Both the position numbers and the translations under genes were made by a program. This document shows positions 1 to 8,205 of a DNA stretch of 64,000 bases, piece by piece. Position 1 is the first letter of the stretch, and each line of letters starts with the position of its first letter. The stretch spans positions 2,852,001 to 2,916,000 of the forward strand of contig OZ244915.1 in assembly GCA_965221815.1 (NCBI GenBank). The letters are read 5' to 3'. This DNA comes from JAPOXR01 sp965221815 (GTDB lineage Bacteria; Pseudomonadota; Alphaproteobacteria; Rhodobacterales; Rhodobacteraceae). The notes below the pieces were generated by a model that had not been told where the DNA came from, did not search any database, and saw only the letters and a list, made by a program, of their open reading frames with translations.

Positions 1-510
1 ATCTGTCAATGGTGTCTGTGGATGGCACGATCATGCCAGCGCACCGATGGGCCTCCGGGGCCAAAAAGGGGGATCAGAATCGGAAGGAATCGGCCGCTCG
101 AAGGGCGGTCTGACGAGCAAGGTCGTGGCTCTCACGGATGCTGTCGGACATCTGATCCGGTTTGTGGTTCTCCCCGGTCAGACTCATGATCTCAAGGCTG
201 TACCTGAACTCCTGGACGACCTCACCTGTGAGATGTTGATTGGCGACAAGGCCTTTGACGCGGATTGGGTGCTGGACACAGTGGCGGAACGCGGAGCCAC
301 GGCGGTGATCCCGCCGCGGTCGAACCGAAGCACGCCACGCGACTTTGACCGCGACGCCTACAAGGAGCGGCACCGAATCGAGAATTTCTTTGCGAAAATC
401 AAGGAGGCCCAAAGTCTCGCCACACGATACGACAAGACTCTTGCAAGCTTCGCAGCCGGGATTTATCTGATGGCGGGCGTGGTGGCCGCACGATAATTGT
501 CAACGGGCCT
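1..510 (+). mobile_element. IS5-family element, copy A (3' part)
   Basis: This is the right-hand 510 bp of an 877-bp IS that occurs three more times in the window. Aligned with the copy at 21453-22329 there are no indels. It ends in the terminal repeat AATTGTCAACGGGCCT followed by TA, the apparent 2-bp target duplication. The left end lies outside the window. The TA target, two overlapping ORFs and size fit the IS427-like part of the IS5 family. Confidence 0.9.
47..496 (+). CDS. IS5-family transposase, OrfB frame (copy A)
   Basis: This is the C-terminal catalytic half of a DDE transposase. Visible motifs are LIGDKAFDAD around the second catalytic Asp, and the RHRIENFFAKIKE helix with the catalytic Glu. 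The tail of OrfA lies in the 0 frame upstream (to 113); OrfB is in the -1 frame relative to it. The A5G5 run just upstream of the overlap is a likely site for a programmed -1 frameshift that would fuse the two. The printed start at 47 is therefore probably not a real initiation site. The motif FAKIKEAQSL is shared with copy D, whereas copies B and C read FAKIKEFRGL. Confidence 0.8.
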   Translation: MGLRGQKGGSESEGIGRSKGGLTSKVVALTDAVGHLIRFVVLPGQTHDLKAVPELLDDLTCEMLIGDKAFDADWVLDTVAERGATAVIPPRSNRSTPRDFDRDAYKERHRIENFFAKIKEAQSLATRYDKTLASFAAGIYLMAGVVAAR

Positions 511-517
511 TAGATTC

Positions 518-1237
518 ATGGGAAACCGTATCGCCGTTATCGGCAGTTCAGGGGCGATCGGCAATGCTCTGACAATTCAGCTTGCGCAACTGCACCCTGA
601 TGGCGTCGTCTATGCAATCGCGCGGCAACCCGTCCGATTTCTGCAAGGTAACATTACATCTTACCGGCTCAAACCTCTCAACGAAGAGGGAGTTGCGATA
701 GCGAGCAAAGCAGTCACCGAAGAGGGACCGCTTGATCTTGTCATTGTTGCCACAGGCCTGCTTCATGAGGGCGCGACCCAACCAGAAAAGTCATTGCGTG
801 ATCTCTCACCCCAAAAGTTCATGCGTCTTTTTGAAGTCAATACGATCCTGCCCGCAATCGTCGCCAAGCATTTTATCCCCAAATTACGCAGCGATGGGCG
901 GGCCATCTTTGCTGCGCTATCAGCCCGTGTTGGCAGTATCTCCGACAATCACCTCGGTGGATGGTACGCTTATCGCGCGTCGAAAGCCGCTCTCAATATG
1001 ATCATCCGCAACGCAGCCCTCGAGACATCGCGAAGACGCGACAATGTGATCGTGGTCGGCTTGCACCCCGGCACAGTTGACAGCAAACTTTCCCAACCAT
1101 TTCAGTCGACTGTGCCTAAATCAAAACTTTTTTCACCAAACAGTTCAGCCACCTACCTCATTGCGGTGCTGAATGGATTGACAGCGAACGATAGCGGTCA
1201 TTGTTTTGCCTGGGATGGATCACGAATCAATCCCTGA
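518..1237 (+). CDS. SDR family oxidoreductase (C-factor/CsgA-like)
   Basis: This is a short-chain dehydrogenase/reductase of about 239 aa, presumably cytoplasmic and NAD(P)-dependent. The N-terminal Rossmann motif GSSGAIG is at about residues 9-15 and the catalytic YRASK (Y152, K156) is in place. The substrate cannot be told; the nearest recognisable type is the CsgA/C-factor branch of SDRs. I chose the ATG at 518 (MGNRIAVIG) because upstream in-frame codons fall inside the IS5 terminal repeat, which ends only 7 bp before it. The IS has therefore replaced the native promoter and probably the ribosome-binding site, so the gene may be silent or driven from the IS. Confidence 0.85.
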   Translation: MGNRIAVIGSSGAIGNALTIQLAQLHPDGVVYAIARQPVRFLQGNITSYRLKPLNEEGVAIASKAVTEEGPLDLVIVATGLLHEGATQPEKSLRDLSPQKFMRLFEVNTILPAIVAKHFIPKLRSDGRAIFAALSARVGSISDNHLGGWYAYRASKAALNMIIRNAALETSRRRDNVIVVGLHPGTVDSKLSQPFQSTVPKSKLFSPNSSATYLIAVLNGLTANDSGHCFAWDGSRINP

Positions 1238-1510
1238 ACGACGAAGGAAATGGCGGTGGAAACGTTCCCGATTCACCGGAACGTCATGATGTGATGGGGC
1301 GGAGCGCTGCCATCTTGGGAATCGTCAACAAGAGCGAAACTGCGAATGGACAGTTGCGACCGGAGCCGGTCCACCAGCATCCTTTACCTCACAAGCTTAT
1401 TGAGATCCTGAACCATCCCCGCCACCAGGTCCCATGGAAGGCATTTCCCGGTTCATTGGGATGCGTGTATCATTGCGGCTCGGTCAACGCCGCATTCCCA
1501 AGAAGTCAAC

Positions 1511-2518
1511 CTAATCGAGCATTCTATGCTGTTCCTTGCGCAACCACGCGCTTGGACTTTCACCGACAATGCGCCGGAATTCTCGATTGAAATTTGACTT
1601 CGTGTTGAAGCCCGATGACAACATTGCATCGGTGATTGAATCGCCGTCGAGTATGGCTTGCTGGGCCGTCCTGATCCTCGCTTCGTTGATAAACCGAGAG
1701 ACATTACCCCCGGTCATGCGGTTGATTGTCGATGAAAGCGGCTTGGCCGGAATACCCAACTTGCGCGAGAGGCGACCGAGCGTGAGATCCGCATCAAGAT
1801 ACGGTTTATGTTGCGCCATGTAGACCGAAACCCTTTCCCAAACCAGCGGGTCCGGTTCCGGCAGCGGCAAGGGGTCACCCAGATCGTCTGGATTATCGGT
1901 CTGGACATGAGGTGAGAGGCTCACCAGTCCGATGACCAGCAGATTAACAGCCGAAAACACGCTGATAATCCAAGGACGAAAGGCTTCATATCCGGCAATC
2001 TGGCTGATGGTGATCAATATGTCGCTTGAAGCCGATACGATGAGAGAGATACCGATGACAAACCAGATCCGCCAAGAAATGGCGACTTTCGACAGCAGGA
2101 CTTTTGGCTGTGCATCAGCTCCCTGCATCACATGGTTGAGGATGAGAACGCCGTAAACAACGAATACCCACGGGATCAAGATGTCCAGAAACCGGGGCGC
2201 GGTCACGAGCACCGCGATACTTATCAATGGGCCAAGGACATGAAGCAAGTCGATGCGATGGGGTCGGCGCACCGCTGTAATCTGATAAGAAAGCCACGCT
2301 GCCGGAGGAATCAGTGTTGCTGTGACCGGCTGCAAAATCCTTATTTCCGCAATCTCATAATGTTGCGCAAGCGCTATGATCAGGGACTGAACCGCACACA
2401 GGATCAGTAAGCCGCTGAGCGGGCCAAAGCCTCGGCGTGCCTGCCAAAGTCGAAGGGCGACAACAAACAGGACAAGCGCAACAAAAAAAGGGATAGGGAA
2501 CGTAGGCATCAGCGACAT
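1511..2518 (-). CDS. AraC-family regulator with N-terminal membrane domain
   Basis: This is a transcriptional regulator of about 335 aa. The first about 210 residues form six or seven hydrophobic segments. A linker leads to a C-terminal AraC-type double helix-turn-helix (about residues 235-330), with recognisable stretches LGRLSRKLGIPAKPLSSTI and GFNTKSNFNREFRRI. Membrane-anchored AraC proteins of this layout usually sense an extracellular or membrane signal. It is divergent from the secreted hydrolase at 2653, and a 14-bp direct repeat lies between the two genes, so the hydrolase is the obvious candidate target (inference). The ATG at 2518 is preferred to the TTG three bases upstream. Confidence 0.85.
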   Translation of the reverse strand: MSLMPTFPIPFFVALVLFVVALRLWQARRGFGPLSGLLILCAVQSLIIALAQHYEIAEIRILQPVTATLIPPAAWLSYQITAVRRPHRIDLLHVLGPLISIAVLVTAPRFLDILIPWVFVVYGVLILNHVMQGADAQPKVLLSKVAISWRIWFVIGISLIVSASSDILITISQIAGYEAFRPWIISVFSAVNLLVIGLVSLSPHVQTDNPDDLGDPLPLPEPDPLVWERVSVYMAQHKPYLDADLTLGRLSRKLGIPAKPLSSTINRMTGGNVSRFINEARIRTAQQAILDGDSITDAMLSSGFNTKSNFNREFRRIVGESPSAWLRKEQHRMLD

Positions 2519-2547
2519 CAAAAAGGGGAATCACGGTGAGGCCAAGT

Positions 2548-2582
2548 CCTAAAACCGGATCATGGAGACCTAAAACCGGATC
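2548..2582. promoter_or_regulatory. Two 14-bp direct repeats, candidate AraC operator
   Basis: CCTAAAACCGGATC occurs at 2548-2561 and again at 2569-2582. The 21-bp period (two helical turns) on one face of the DNA matches the tandem half-site arrangement typical of AraC-family dimers. The repeats sit in the divergent promoter region between the AraC-like gene and the hydrolase. Assignment to that regulator is inference. Confidence 0.55.
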
Positions 2583-2652
2583 TAGGACGCCACCGGCACT
2601 GAATCAAGTTTAAACGCGATGGAATGAATTCACATGTCTAAGGAAATATTCC

Positions 2653-3696
2653 ATGAAAACCTTGAACGCCATGCTCCATGCTTTGCATGCTTGGCTTTGC
2701 ATGCTTGCCATTCCGATCATCGCAAGCGCCTCTGTTGCCGATACCGCTGGCCTTCAGATTGAGGAACTGTTCCTGCCGCATCACGATGCGCGGGCGCGGG
2801 TCGCAATCTGGTACCCCAGTACCGCTTTGGAAAACAGGATACTTTATGCTGACAACGCGGTTTTTAAAGGCGTTGAAGCGTATCTCGAAGGATCCGTCTC
2901 GGATGGGGAGCACCCTGTCGTGCTGTTCAGCCACGGACTGGGCGGAACGGATCGATCGCAGGCCTGGCTGGGCGCGGCTTTGGCCAAAAAAGGGGCAATC
3001 GTTGTCCTTGTCAACCATCCAAACTCAACCTGGAGCGATTTTGACATGTCCGATGGCGTCAAGCATTGGACCCGTGTCACCGACCTGCGTGCAGCTCTGG
3101 ACGCTTTGCTGGAGAATCCAAAATTCTCCGGCCATGTCGACACTACACGGATCATGGCCGCTGGATTTTCCTACGGCGGTTGGACCGCGCTCTCCATGGG
3201 CGGCGCGACGGGAAATCACGCCGGAAGTGTGGAGACTTGCCAGAGATTCCGCCAAAGCATGAGTGTTTGTGATTTACTTCTGTCAAATGAGGTGAGTCTG
3301 CAGACAATTGATCCAGATGTTTGGAACAAGCGTTATGCCGACCCGCGGATAACTCACGTCACCGCCATTGACCCCGGCCTTGTCTGGGGGCTCGATGAAA
3401 GCAACCTGACCTTTCTCATCCCGCAGACACTGATGATTGGGCTCGGTGGGGCAGACGACCGGCTGCCCGCTGCAGATTTTGACCGCAGCGGTCTTTCTGA
3501 CCTCATGGGTGGCAGACGCATTGAGAGATTCAATCCGGCTTATCACTTTACAGCGATGCCTGTTTGCAAACCCTCCGGCGCGGCAATTCTCGTGGCGGAA
3601 AATGATGATCCCGTTTGCACCGACCCGGCTGGGACCGACCGAGCAGCTGTCCACTCTGCTATCATTGAATTGATGTCCGGGGCATTGGGGCTATGA
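2653..3696 (+). CDS. Secreted alpha/beta hydrolase (dienelactone/PAF-acetylhydrolase-like)
   Basis: This 347-aa protein begins with a hydrophobic signal peptide (roughly residues 1-30, ending ASASVADT), so it is probably periplasmic. The nucleophile elbow is GFSYGG with Ser173, the oxyanion region is FSHGLGG at about residue 93, and the likely catalytic His is H298 (NPAYHF). The layout resembles predicted dienelactone hydrolases / plasma PAF-acetylhydrolase-like esterases; the substrate is unknown. It stands alone on the plus strand, divergent from a membrane AraC regulator that may control it. Confidence 0.8.
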   Translation: MKTLNAMLHALHAWLCMLAIPIIASASVADTAGLQIEELFLPHHDARARVAIWYPSTALENRILYADNAVFKGVEAYLEGSVSDGEHPVVLFSHGLGGTDRSQAWLGAALAKKGAIVVLVNHPNSTWSDFDMSDGVKHWTRVTDLRAALDALLENPKFSGHVDTTRIMAAGFSYGGWTALSMGGATGNHAGSVETCQRFRQSMSVCDLLLSNEVSLQTIDPDVWNKRYADPRITHVTAIDPGLVWGLDESNLTFLIPQTLMIGLGGADDRLPAADFDRSGLSDLMGGRRIERFNPAYHFTAMPVCKPSGAAILVAENDDPVCTDPAGTDRAAVHSAIIELMSGALGL

Positions 3697-4570
3697 GTTT
3701 CCGGGCAGAGACTCATTCCCGCACGACCGCGTTCACATGATTGCCGCGGGATCTTGACAGTCAATTCGGGCCATTGCCCGTGGAACTGGCAGATTCCTGT
3801 CAGCCATGCAGACTGACCCGGCTGTTTCCACTCGGTGCACGGGACGAAGGAATACATGGATCACTCCCCTAACGCTCTCCCCTTCGATAGGGAATCATCA
3901 AGGCCGCCGGCACCTGCGCACGGCGGGACACGAGGATGAGTGCGGCAATGGACAACAGATAGGGTGCCATCAGGAACAATTGGTAGGGCACATTCTCCAC
4001 CACAGTTTGCAGACGCAGTTGGTAGGCATCAAAAAATGCAAAGAGCAGTGCGCCGACAAGTGCCTTCCCCGGCCGCCATGATGCGAAAACGACGAGAGCG
4101 ATGCAGATCCAGCCGCGCCCCTGAACCATCTCGGGAAAGAAACTGTTGAAAGCCGCAGTCGTCAGGAATGCGCCGCCCAGTGCCATCAGCGCAGAACCTG
4201 TCATCACACAACCGATGCGAATCGATGTCGGGTTGAGTCCCTGCGCCTCGACCGTGTGCGGGCTCTCTCCGGTCATCCGGATCGCGAGACCGAGCGGCGT
4301 GCGCATCAGGACATATGACATGACAATCACGGCAAGGAGTGCAATATAGGTCGGTGGCACCTGTGCGAAGAAAACGGGGCCAAAGAACGGGATATCCGAC
4401 ATGATCGGGATATCGAGTGGACGGAACGGATCGATCGTCGGAGGGGAATCCCCGACGGTGACAATCAATCGGTAAAGATAATAGGCCAGCGCCGACGCAA
4501 AAAGCGTTATCCCGAGACCCGAAACATGTTGTGACAAGCCCAAAGGCACGGTGAGGAACCCATGCAGGAG

Positions 4571-6910
4571 CTTGCAACGGTTCACACTTGTATAGGGGAT
4601 TTCATTCCAGTTGTTTTTCGCCGATGGCATCGCGCACCTGGATGGCCCAGTTGAGTCTCTCGAGCCCCTGCCAGACTTTTTTCACTCCGGGCAGCGGCTG
4701 GCGCTTCGTCGGGTGGGTGCCGACGAGGCGTCCGAGGTTGATGACGAAGCTCTGGATCGTGGTGATCTCGCCCCTCTCCATCCTTTCGACGCCCCTGTGG
4801 CCCTGGGCCTCCAGCAGGGTGTGGAGCAGGTGGATGTCCCTTTCGGGACAGACCTCGGTCGCCGGGGTCTCTGGACGTTCCCGCGCGCGCATGGTGATGT
4901 CGGCGACATGGCAGGCGGTGACGGCGTCGAAGGCCAGGCATTTGCGCAGGTCGTCGGCGGCGTCGAGCCGCCGGTCCGTGATGCGGGTCCCGGATTTGAG
5001 GGTTTTGAACCCTGTCTCGATGGTCCACCTTTTCCGGTACCAGTCCAGGACGGTGGTGGCGTGGACGGCGTCGGTTTCCCCCTGCGCCGGGCGCTCGGCG
5101 GTCAGCAGCAGCCAGTGCAGCGGCTCCGTGCCGTCGGGGGCGTCGGTCTCGGTGGCGGAGACGGCGCGCATGGTCAGCGGTTTCGTGTGCTTCCTCTCCT
5201 CCCGCGGCGGCAGGAGCGTGACCTCCGCCGCCCGGATTTCCAGGCGGGCGGTGCGCTCTTTTCGGGCCCGCGGGCCTCCGGCGGCCGGGATCACCAGCTC
5301 CGACACGGCGAGCGTGGGCAGGGCTGCGGCGTGCGCCCACAGGCACCTCTCCCTCCCGTCCGGTGTCCGCACCCGCCGCTGCGCCGATCGGCTGGCGCGC
5401 ACCAGGATCGCGTCGCCGTGCGTCGCCGCACGGGCGAGCAGCGCCCAGAAGTCGCCCTCGCGGTCGCACACGGAGATCACCCGCGTGTCCGGGCAGGCGG
5501 CCGCGAGTTCCCGCGCCCGGTCCAGCCCGTCCACCCAGCGGGCGCTGTCTTCCTCCGGGGCGTCGCGGAAGTCCGCGTTCATGGCGAACAGGCCCAGCGG
5601 GCGGCCCTCCGCCGTCACCGCCAGCCCGGCGTGGGCGAGGATGCCAACGCTGCCCCGGCCGCCACCGCCGAGTTCCGCCAGGCCCTCCGTCGCCTCCAGG
5701 CGGGTGTAGTTCAGGGTCGTGGTGTCCTGGATGGCCAGCACGACGGGCGCGCCGCGGCAGCGGTCGGCGGTCGCCGCGACATGCGGCTCCAGAATGTGAT
5801 CCATGGACACCCCCGGGTTCGACAACAGCCGGTACGCGGCCGTTTTGGCCGCCGCCACCGGGAAGATGACCGGTAGCTCCTCCCCCATATTCTCCAGCCA
5901 GGCGCGCCCCATGTCAACGATCCGGCGGCGGATCCGCCCGTCGGTGTGGCCCGATCGTCCGGACTCACGCGCGGCCCAGTCGATGTCCATGCCGTCATAG
6001 GCGCCCGCCAGCGCGCCGACCGGGCGCCGCTCCACGTGGCGCAGCACCGCGCGCCAGCCGTCCTCCAGGGCCCGCACCCGCACCGTTCCCGCCGCGGACC
6101 GGCGCCCGCTGCCGCGCCCGGCGACGGTCCAGCCGGCCCGGTGGTAGCAGTATCCGCTGTGCTCCGGGCCGACATGGGTGTAGGCCGCCACGGGACGGAC
6201 CAGATACCGGGCCTCCCAATCGTCCGCCACCCGCGCCGCCGCCATGTGCAGGACCGCCGACGCCAGGCCGTCCACCCGGACGCCGCCGAGGAGAAGGAAC
6301 CGGTGGTTACAGATGACGCGCCCGATGTTGGCGGCGCGGGCCGCGGCGGACCAGCCGATCCAGGCGTCCCGCGCCGCCAACCTCCAGGCCGCGGACCCGA
6401 AGCCAATGCCGCCAAGGACGCCGTGGCGCGCCGCACGGATCCAGTCGCGCACCTGCCCGCCGGGTGGCCGCGCCCAGCCCCGCGGATGGCGGCGGGCCAT
6501 CATCGCCTCCCAGAGCCGCCGGTCGCCAGCACCCCCCACAGGATCAAGCCAGACCGGGCCAAGATCCTCCAGCGCGCAGGCCACCGCCGTGTCAGGAACG
6601 TCCGCGTCCGTGACCGCAGGAACAGCGGTGGGGTCGGGAACAGCACGGGGCGGCGGAAGCTCCAGCCCCAACCGCGCCGCCAAGACAGGCAACGCCTTCG
6701 CCGCCGCTGACAGGCAGGGCTTTCCCCGAACGTCGCACCAGCCCGTCCGCGCGCACAGCCCACGGCCCAACGCGTGCCGACTCAGACCACCGGAGCGAAG
6801 CGCCCCAGCCAACCAGTCAAGCGTCTGCGAATCGAAATGGCGAAGACCAACCTGCATGACCCGCCATAGAGACCAGCCAGATTACCGATACAAGTATGAA
6901 ATGTTGCAAG
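4571..6910 (-). mobile_element. IS4-family (IS50-like) element, 2340 bp, 9-bp target duplication
   Basis: Imperfect terminal inverted repeats of about 26 bp begin CTTGCAAC at 4571 and end GTTGCAAG at 6910. The direct repeat ATGCAGGAG flanks both sides (4562-4570 and 6911-6919). A 9-bp duplication is characteristic of the IS50/Tn5 branch of IS4. The element is visibly richer in GC than its surroundings, which suggests a foreign origin. It carries one gene, the 751-aa transposase. Confidence 0.9.
4602..6857 (-). CDS. IS4-family transposase with N-terminal DUF4338 (DruA-like) domain
   Basis: This 751-aa protein has two parts. Residues about 20-300 resemble DUF4338, the domain of the Druantia protein DruA (WRLAARDAWIGWS followed by an ICNHRFLLL-type strand and the GYCYHRAGW region). 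The C-terminal about 430 residues are a Tn5-like DDE transposase: first Asp in AIQDTTTLNYT (about 374), second Asp in VCDREGDFW (about 459), and the Y-2-R-3-E-6-K signature YRKRWTIETGFKTLK (about 607-621). The frame appears intact, so the element may be active. DUF4338-transposase fusions are a known arrangement; the same domain recurs, fused to something else, at 47944-49857. Confidence 0.9.
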   Translation of the reverse strand: MQVGLRHFDSQTLDWLAGALRSGGLSRHALGRGLCARTGWCDVRGKPCLSAAAKALPVLAARLGLELPPPRAVPDPTAVPAVTDADVPDTAVACALEDLGPVWLDPVGGAGDRRLWEAMMARRHPRGWARPPGGQVRDWIRAARHGVLGGIGFGSAAWRLAARDAWIGWSAAARAANIGRVICNHRFLLLGGVRVDGLASAVLHMAAARVADDWEARYLVRPVAAYTHVGPEHSGYCYHRAGWTVAGRGSGRRSAAGTVRVRALEDGWRAVLRHVERRPVGALAGAYDGMDIDWAARESGRSGHTDGRIRRRIVDMGRAWLENMGEELPVIFPVAAAKTAAYRLLSNPGVSMDHILEPHVAATADRCRGAPVVLAIQDTTTLNYTRLEATEGLAELGGGGRGSVGILAHAGLAVTAEGRPLGLFAMNADFRDAPEEDSARWVDGLDRARELAAACPDTRVISVCDREGDFWALLARAATHGDAILVRASRSAQRRVRTPDGRERCLWAHAAALPTLAVSELVIPAAGGPRARKERTARLEIRAAEVTLLPPREERKHTKPLTMRAVSATETDAPDGTEPLHWLLLTAERPAQGETDAVHATTVLDWYRKRWTIETGFKTLKSGTRITDRRLDAADDLRKCLAFDAVTACHVADITMRARERPETPATEVCPERDIHLLHTLLEAQGHRGVERMERGEITTIQSFVINLGRLVGTHPTKRQPLPGVKKVWQGLERLNWAIQVRDAIGEKQLE

Positions 6911-7155
6911 ATGCAGGAGCCCGATGAGGGCACCGACCGCTGCGGCCACCAGTAATCCTGTCCATAAATCCGTGCCGAGAAAAACCGAGAGCCAGCCGAT
7001 CATGGCACCCATTGTCATAATCCCCTCGATCCCAAGATTGAGAACGCCCGCACGTTCACAGATCAGCGCGCCCAAAACCCCGAAGATCAGCGGGGTGGCG
7101 ATGCGCAGTACCGCCGCCCAGAGACTTGCATTGAAGAACAGGTCGAGAGCTTCTG

Positions 7156-8205
7156 TCATCGGCGGATCCGATAGCTACTGAAGAGCAGCGCGACGAGCAT
7201 TGTCAGGAGTGCCAGCGCCACGATGACATCAGCAATAAATGACGGGACTCCCGTGGCCCGGCTCATCGCATCCGCCCCAACAAACACCGTGGCCACAAAA
7301 ACGGACGCGGCAACGACTCCCGCCGGATGCAACGCGGCCAGCATTGCCACGACGATTCCCGCATAACCGAAACCCGGTGACATCGTGGTCGTCACACCGC
7401 CCGTCACGCCCGCAACTTCGATCCCTCCGGCAAGCCCGGCCAGACCACCTGACAGAAGGGCGACCCCCATGATCGTACGGGGCAGAGAAACGCCCGCGAA
7501 CTCCGCTGCGCGTGCGTTGAAACCCGCCGCCCTTGCTTCCGTCCCAAAGACGGTTCGCGCAATAATCAACCAGACAATTCCTGCCATGGCCAATGCAATC
7601 AGAAAACCGACATGCAGCCGTGTCCCCTGAACCAGGTCCGGAAGACGGAAATTCCTGTCAACCGGCACCGATTGTGGCCATCCAAAAGCCAGCGGGTCGC
7701 GCATCGGCCCCTCAATCATCAGGCCCACGAACAGGATCACGACAAAATTCATCAGTAGCGTTGTGACGACTTCATCCACGTTGAACCGCAAACGTAAATA
7801 GGCCGGGCCGCTCAACAGCAGTGCCCCTGCTACCATACCAACGACCATCAGTGCTGCAATTCCAATCACCGACGGCAGGGAAGACATCAGGCTATGACCC
7901 ACCCAGGCTACAGCCAGAGCACCAAGATAAAACTGTCCTTCGGCCCCGATATTCCAGAGCCGTGCACGGAAGGCGACGGCGGCTGCAAGCCCGGTCAGCA
8001 TCAGGGGAACGGCGCGTGTCAGCATCTCCGTGATCGCCAGGCGCGAGCCCAACGCACCGCGCAGCATCTCAAGATAGGCAACGCGTGGGTTGACCCCGGC
8101 GGCGAGAATGAGCCCGGCGGCAAAAGCCAGGGCCGACACGACGGCCACCAGTGCTGCCGCCGCACCCAAGGTCCATTTCACGTTGGTGCGTCTTTCAAGC
8201 CGCAT
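7156..8205 (-). CDS. Nucleoside/nucleobase ABC transporter permease (NupP/YufP-like)
   Basis: This 349-aa inner-membrane permease belongs to the branched-chain amino acid/sugar permease superfamily (PF02653). About eight to ten hydrophobic segments are visible, with the conserved NVDEVVTTLLMNF and SLPRTIMGVALLSGGLAGLAGG-type stretches typical of BMP-dependent nucleoside transporters. It overlaps the ATPase gene upstream by 11 bp and the second permease downstream by 4 bp, so all three are translationally coupled. The gene is intact, but its partner permease and the binding protein are broken, so the transporter should not work. Confidence 0.9.
   Translation of the reverse strand: MRLERRTNVKWTLGAAAALVAVVSALAFAAGLILAAGVNPRVAYLEMLRGALGSRLAITEMLTRAVPLMLTGLAAAVAFRARLWNIGAEGQFYLGALAVAWVGHSLMSSLPSVIGIAALMVVGMVAGALLLSGPAYLRLRFNVDEVVTTLLMNFVVILFVGLMIEGPMRDPLAFGWPQSVPVDRNFRLPDLVQGTRLHVGFLIALAMAGIVWLIIARTVFGTEARAAGFNARAAEFAGVSLPRTIMGVALLSGGLAGLAGGIEVAGVTGGVTTTMSPGFGYAGIVVAMLAALHPAGVVAASVFVATVFVGADAMSRATGVPSFIADVIVALALLTMLVALLFSSYRIRR

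Larger units (their letters stand above)
3869..7159 (-). pseudogene. Nucleoside/nucleobase ABC permease (NupQ/YufQ-like), split by an IS4 element
   Basis: The gene runs from 7159 to 6911, is interrupted by the IS at 4571-6910, and resumes at 4561 to 3869. With the IS and one copy of the 9-bp duplication removed, the frame is 942 nt (313 aa) with no stop, and the junction reads ALIGLLHGFLTVPLGLSQHV, as expected for this family. The product would be an inner-membrane permease with about eight TM segments (PF02653 type) paired with the permease at 7156-8205, which it overlaps by 4 bp. Because everything but the IS is intact, the inactivation looks recent. The N-terminal 83 codons now fuse into IS sequence, and the C-terminal half has no native start. 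Confidence 0.9.

Noticed and set aside
4588..5876. Long plus-strand frames opposite the IS4 transposase
   Set aside because: High GC makes open antisense frames common; the minus-strand transposase has all motifs.
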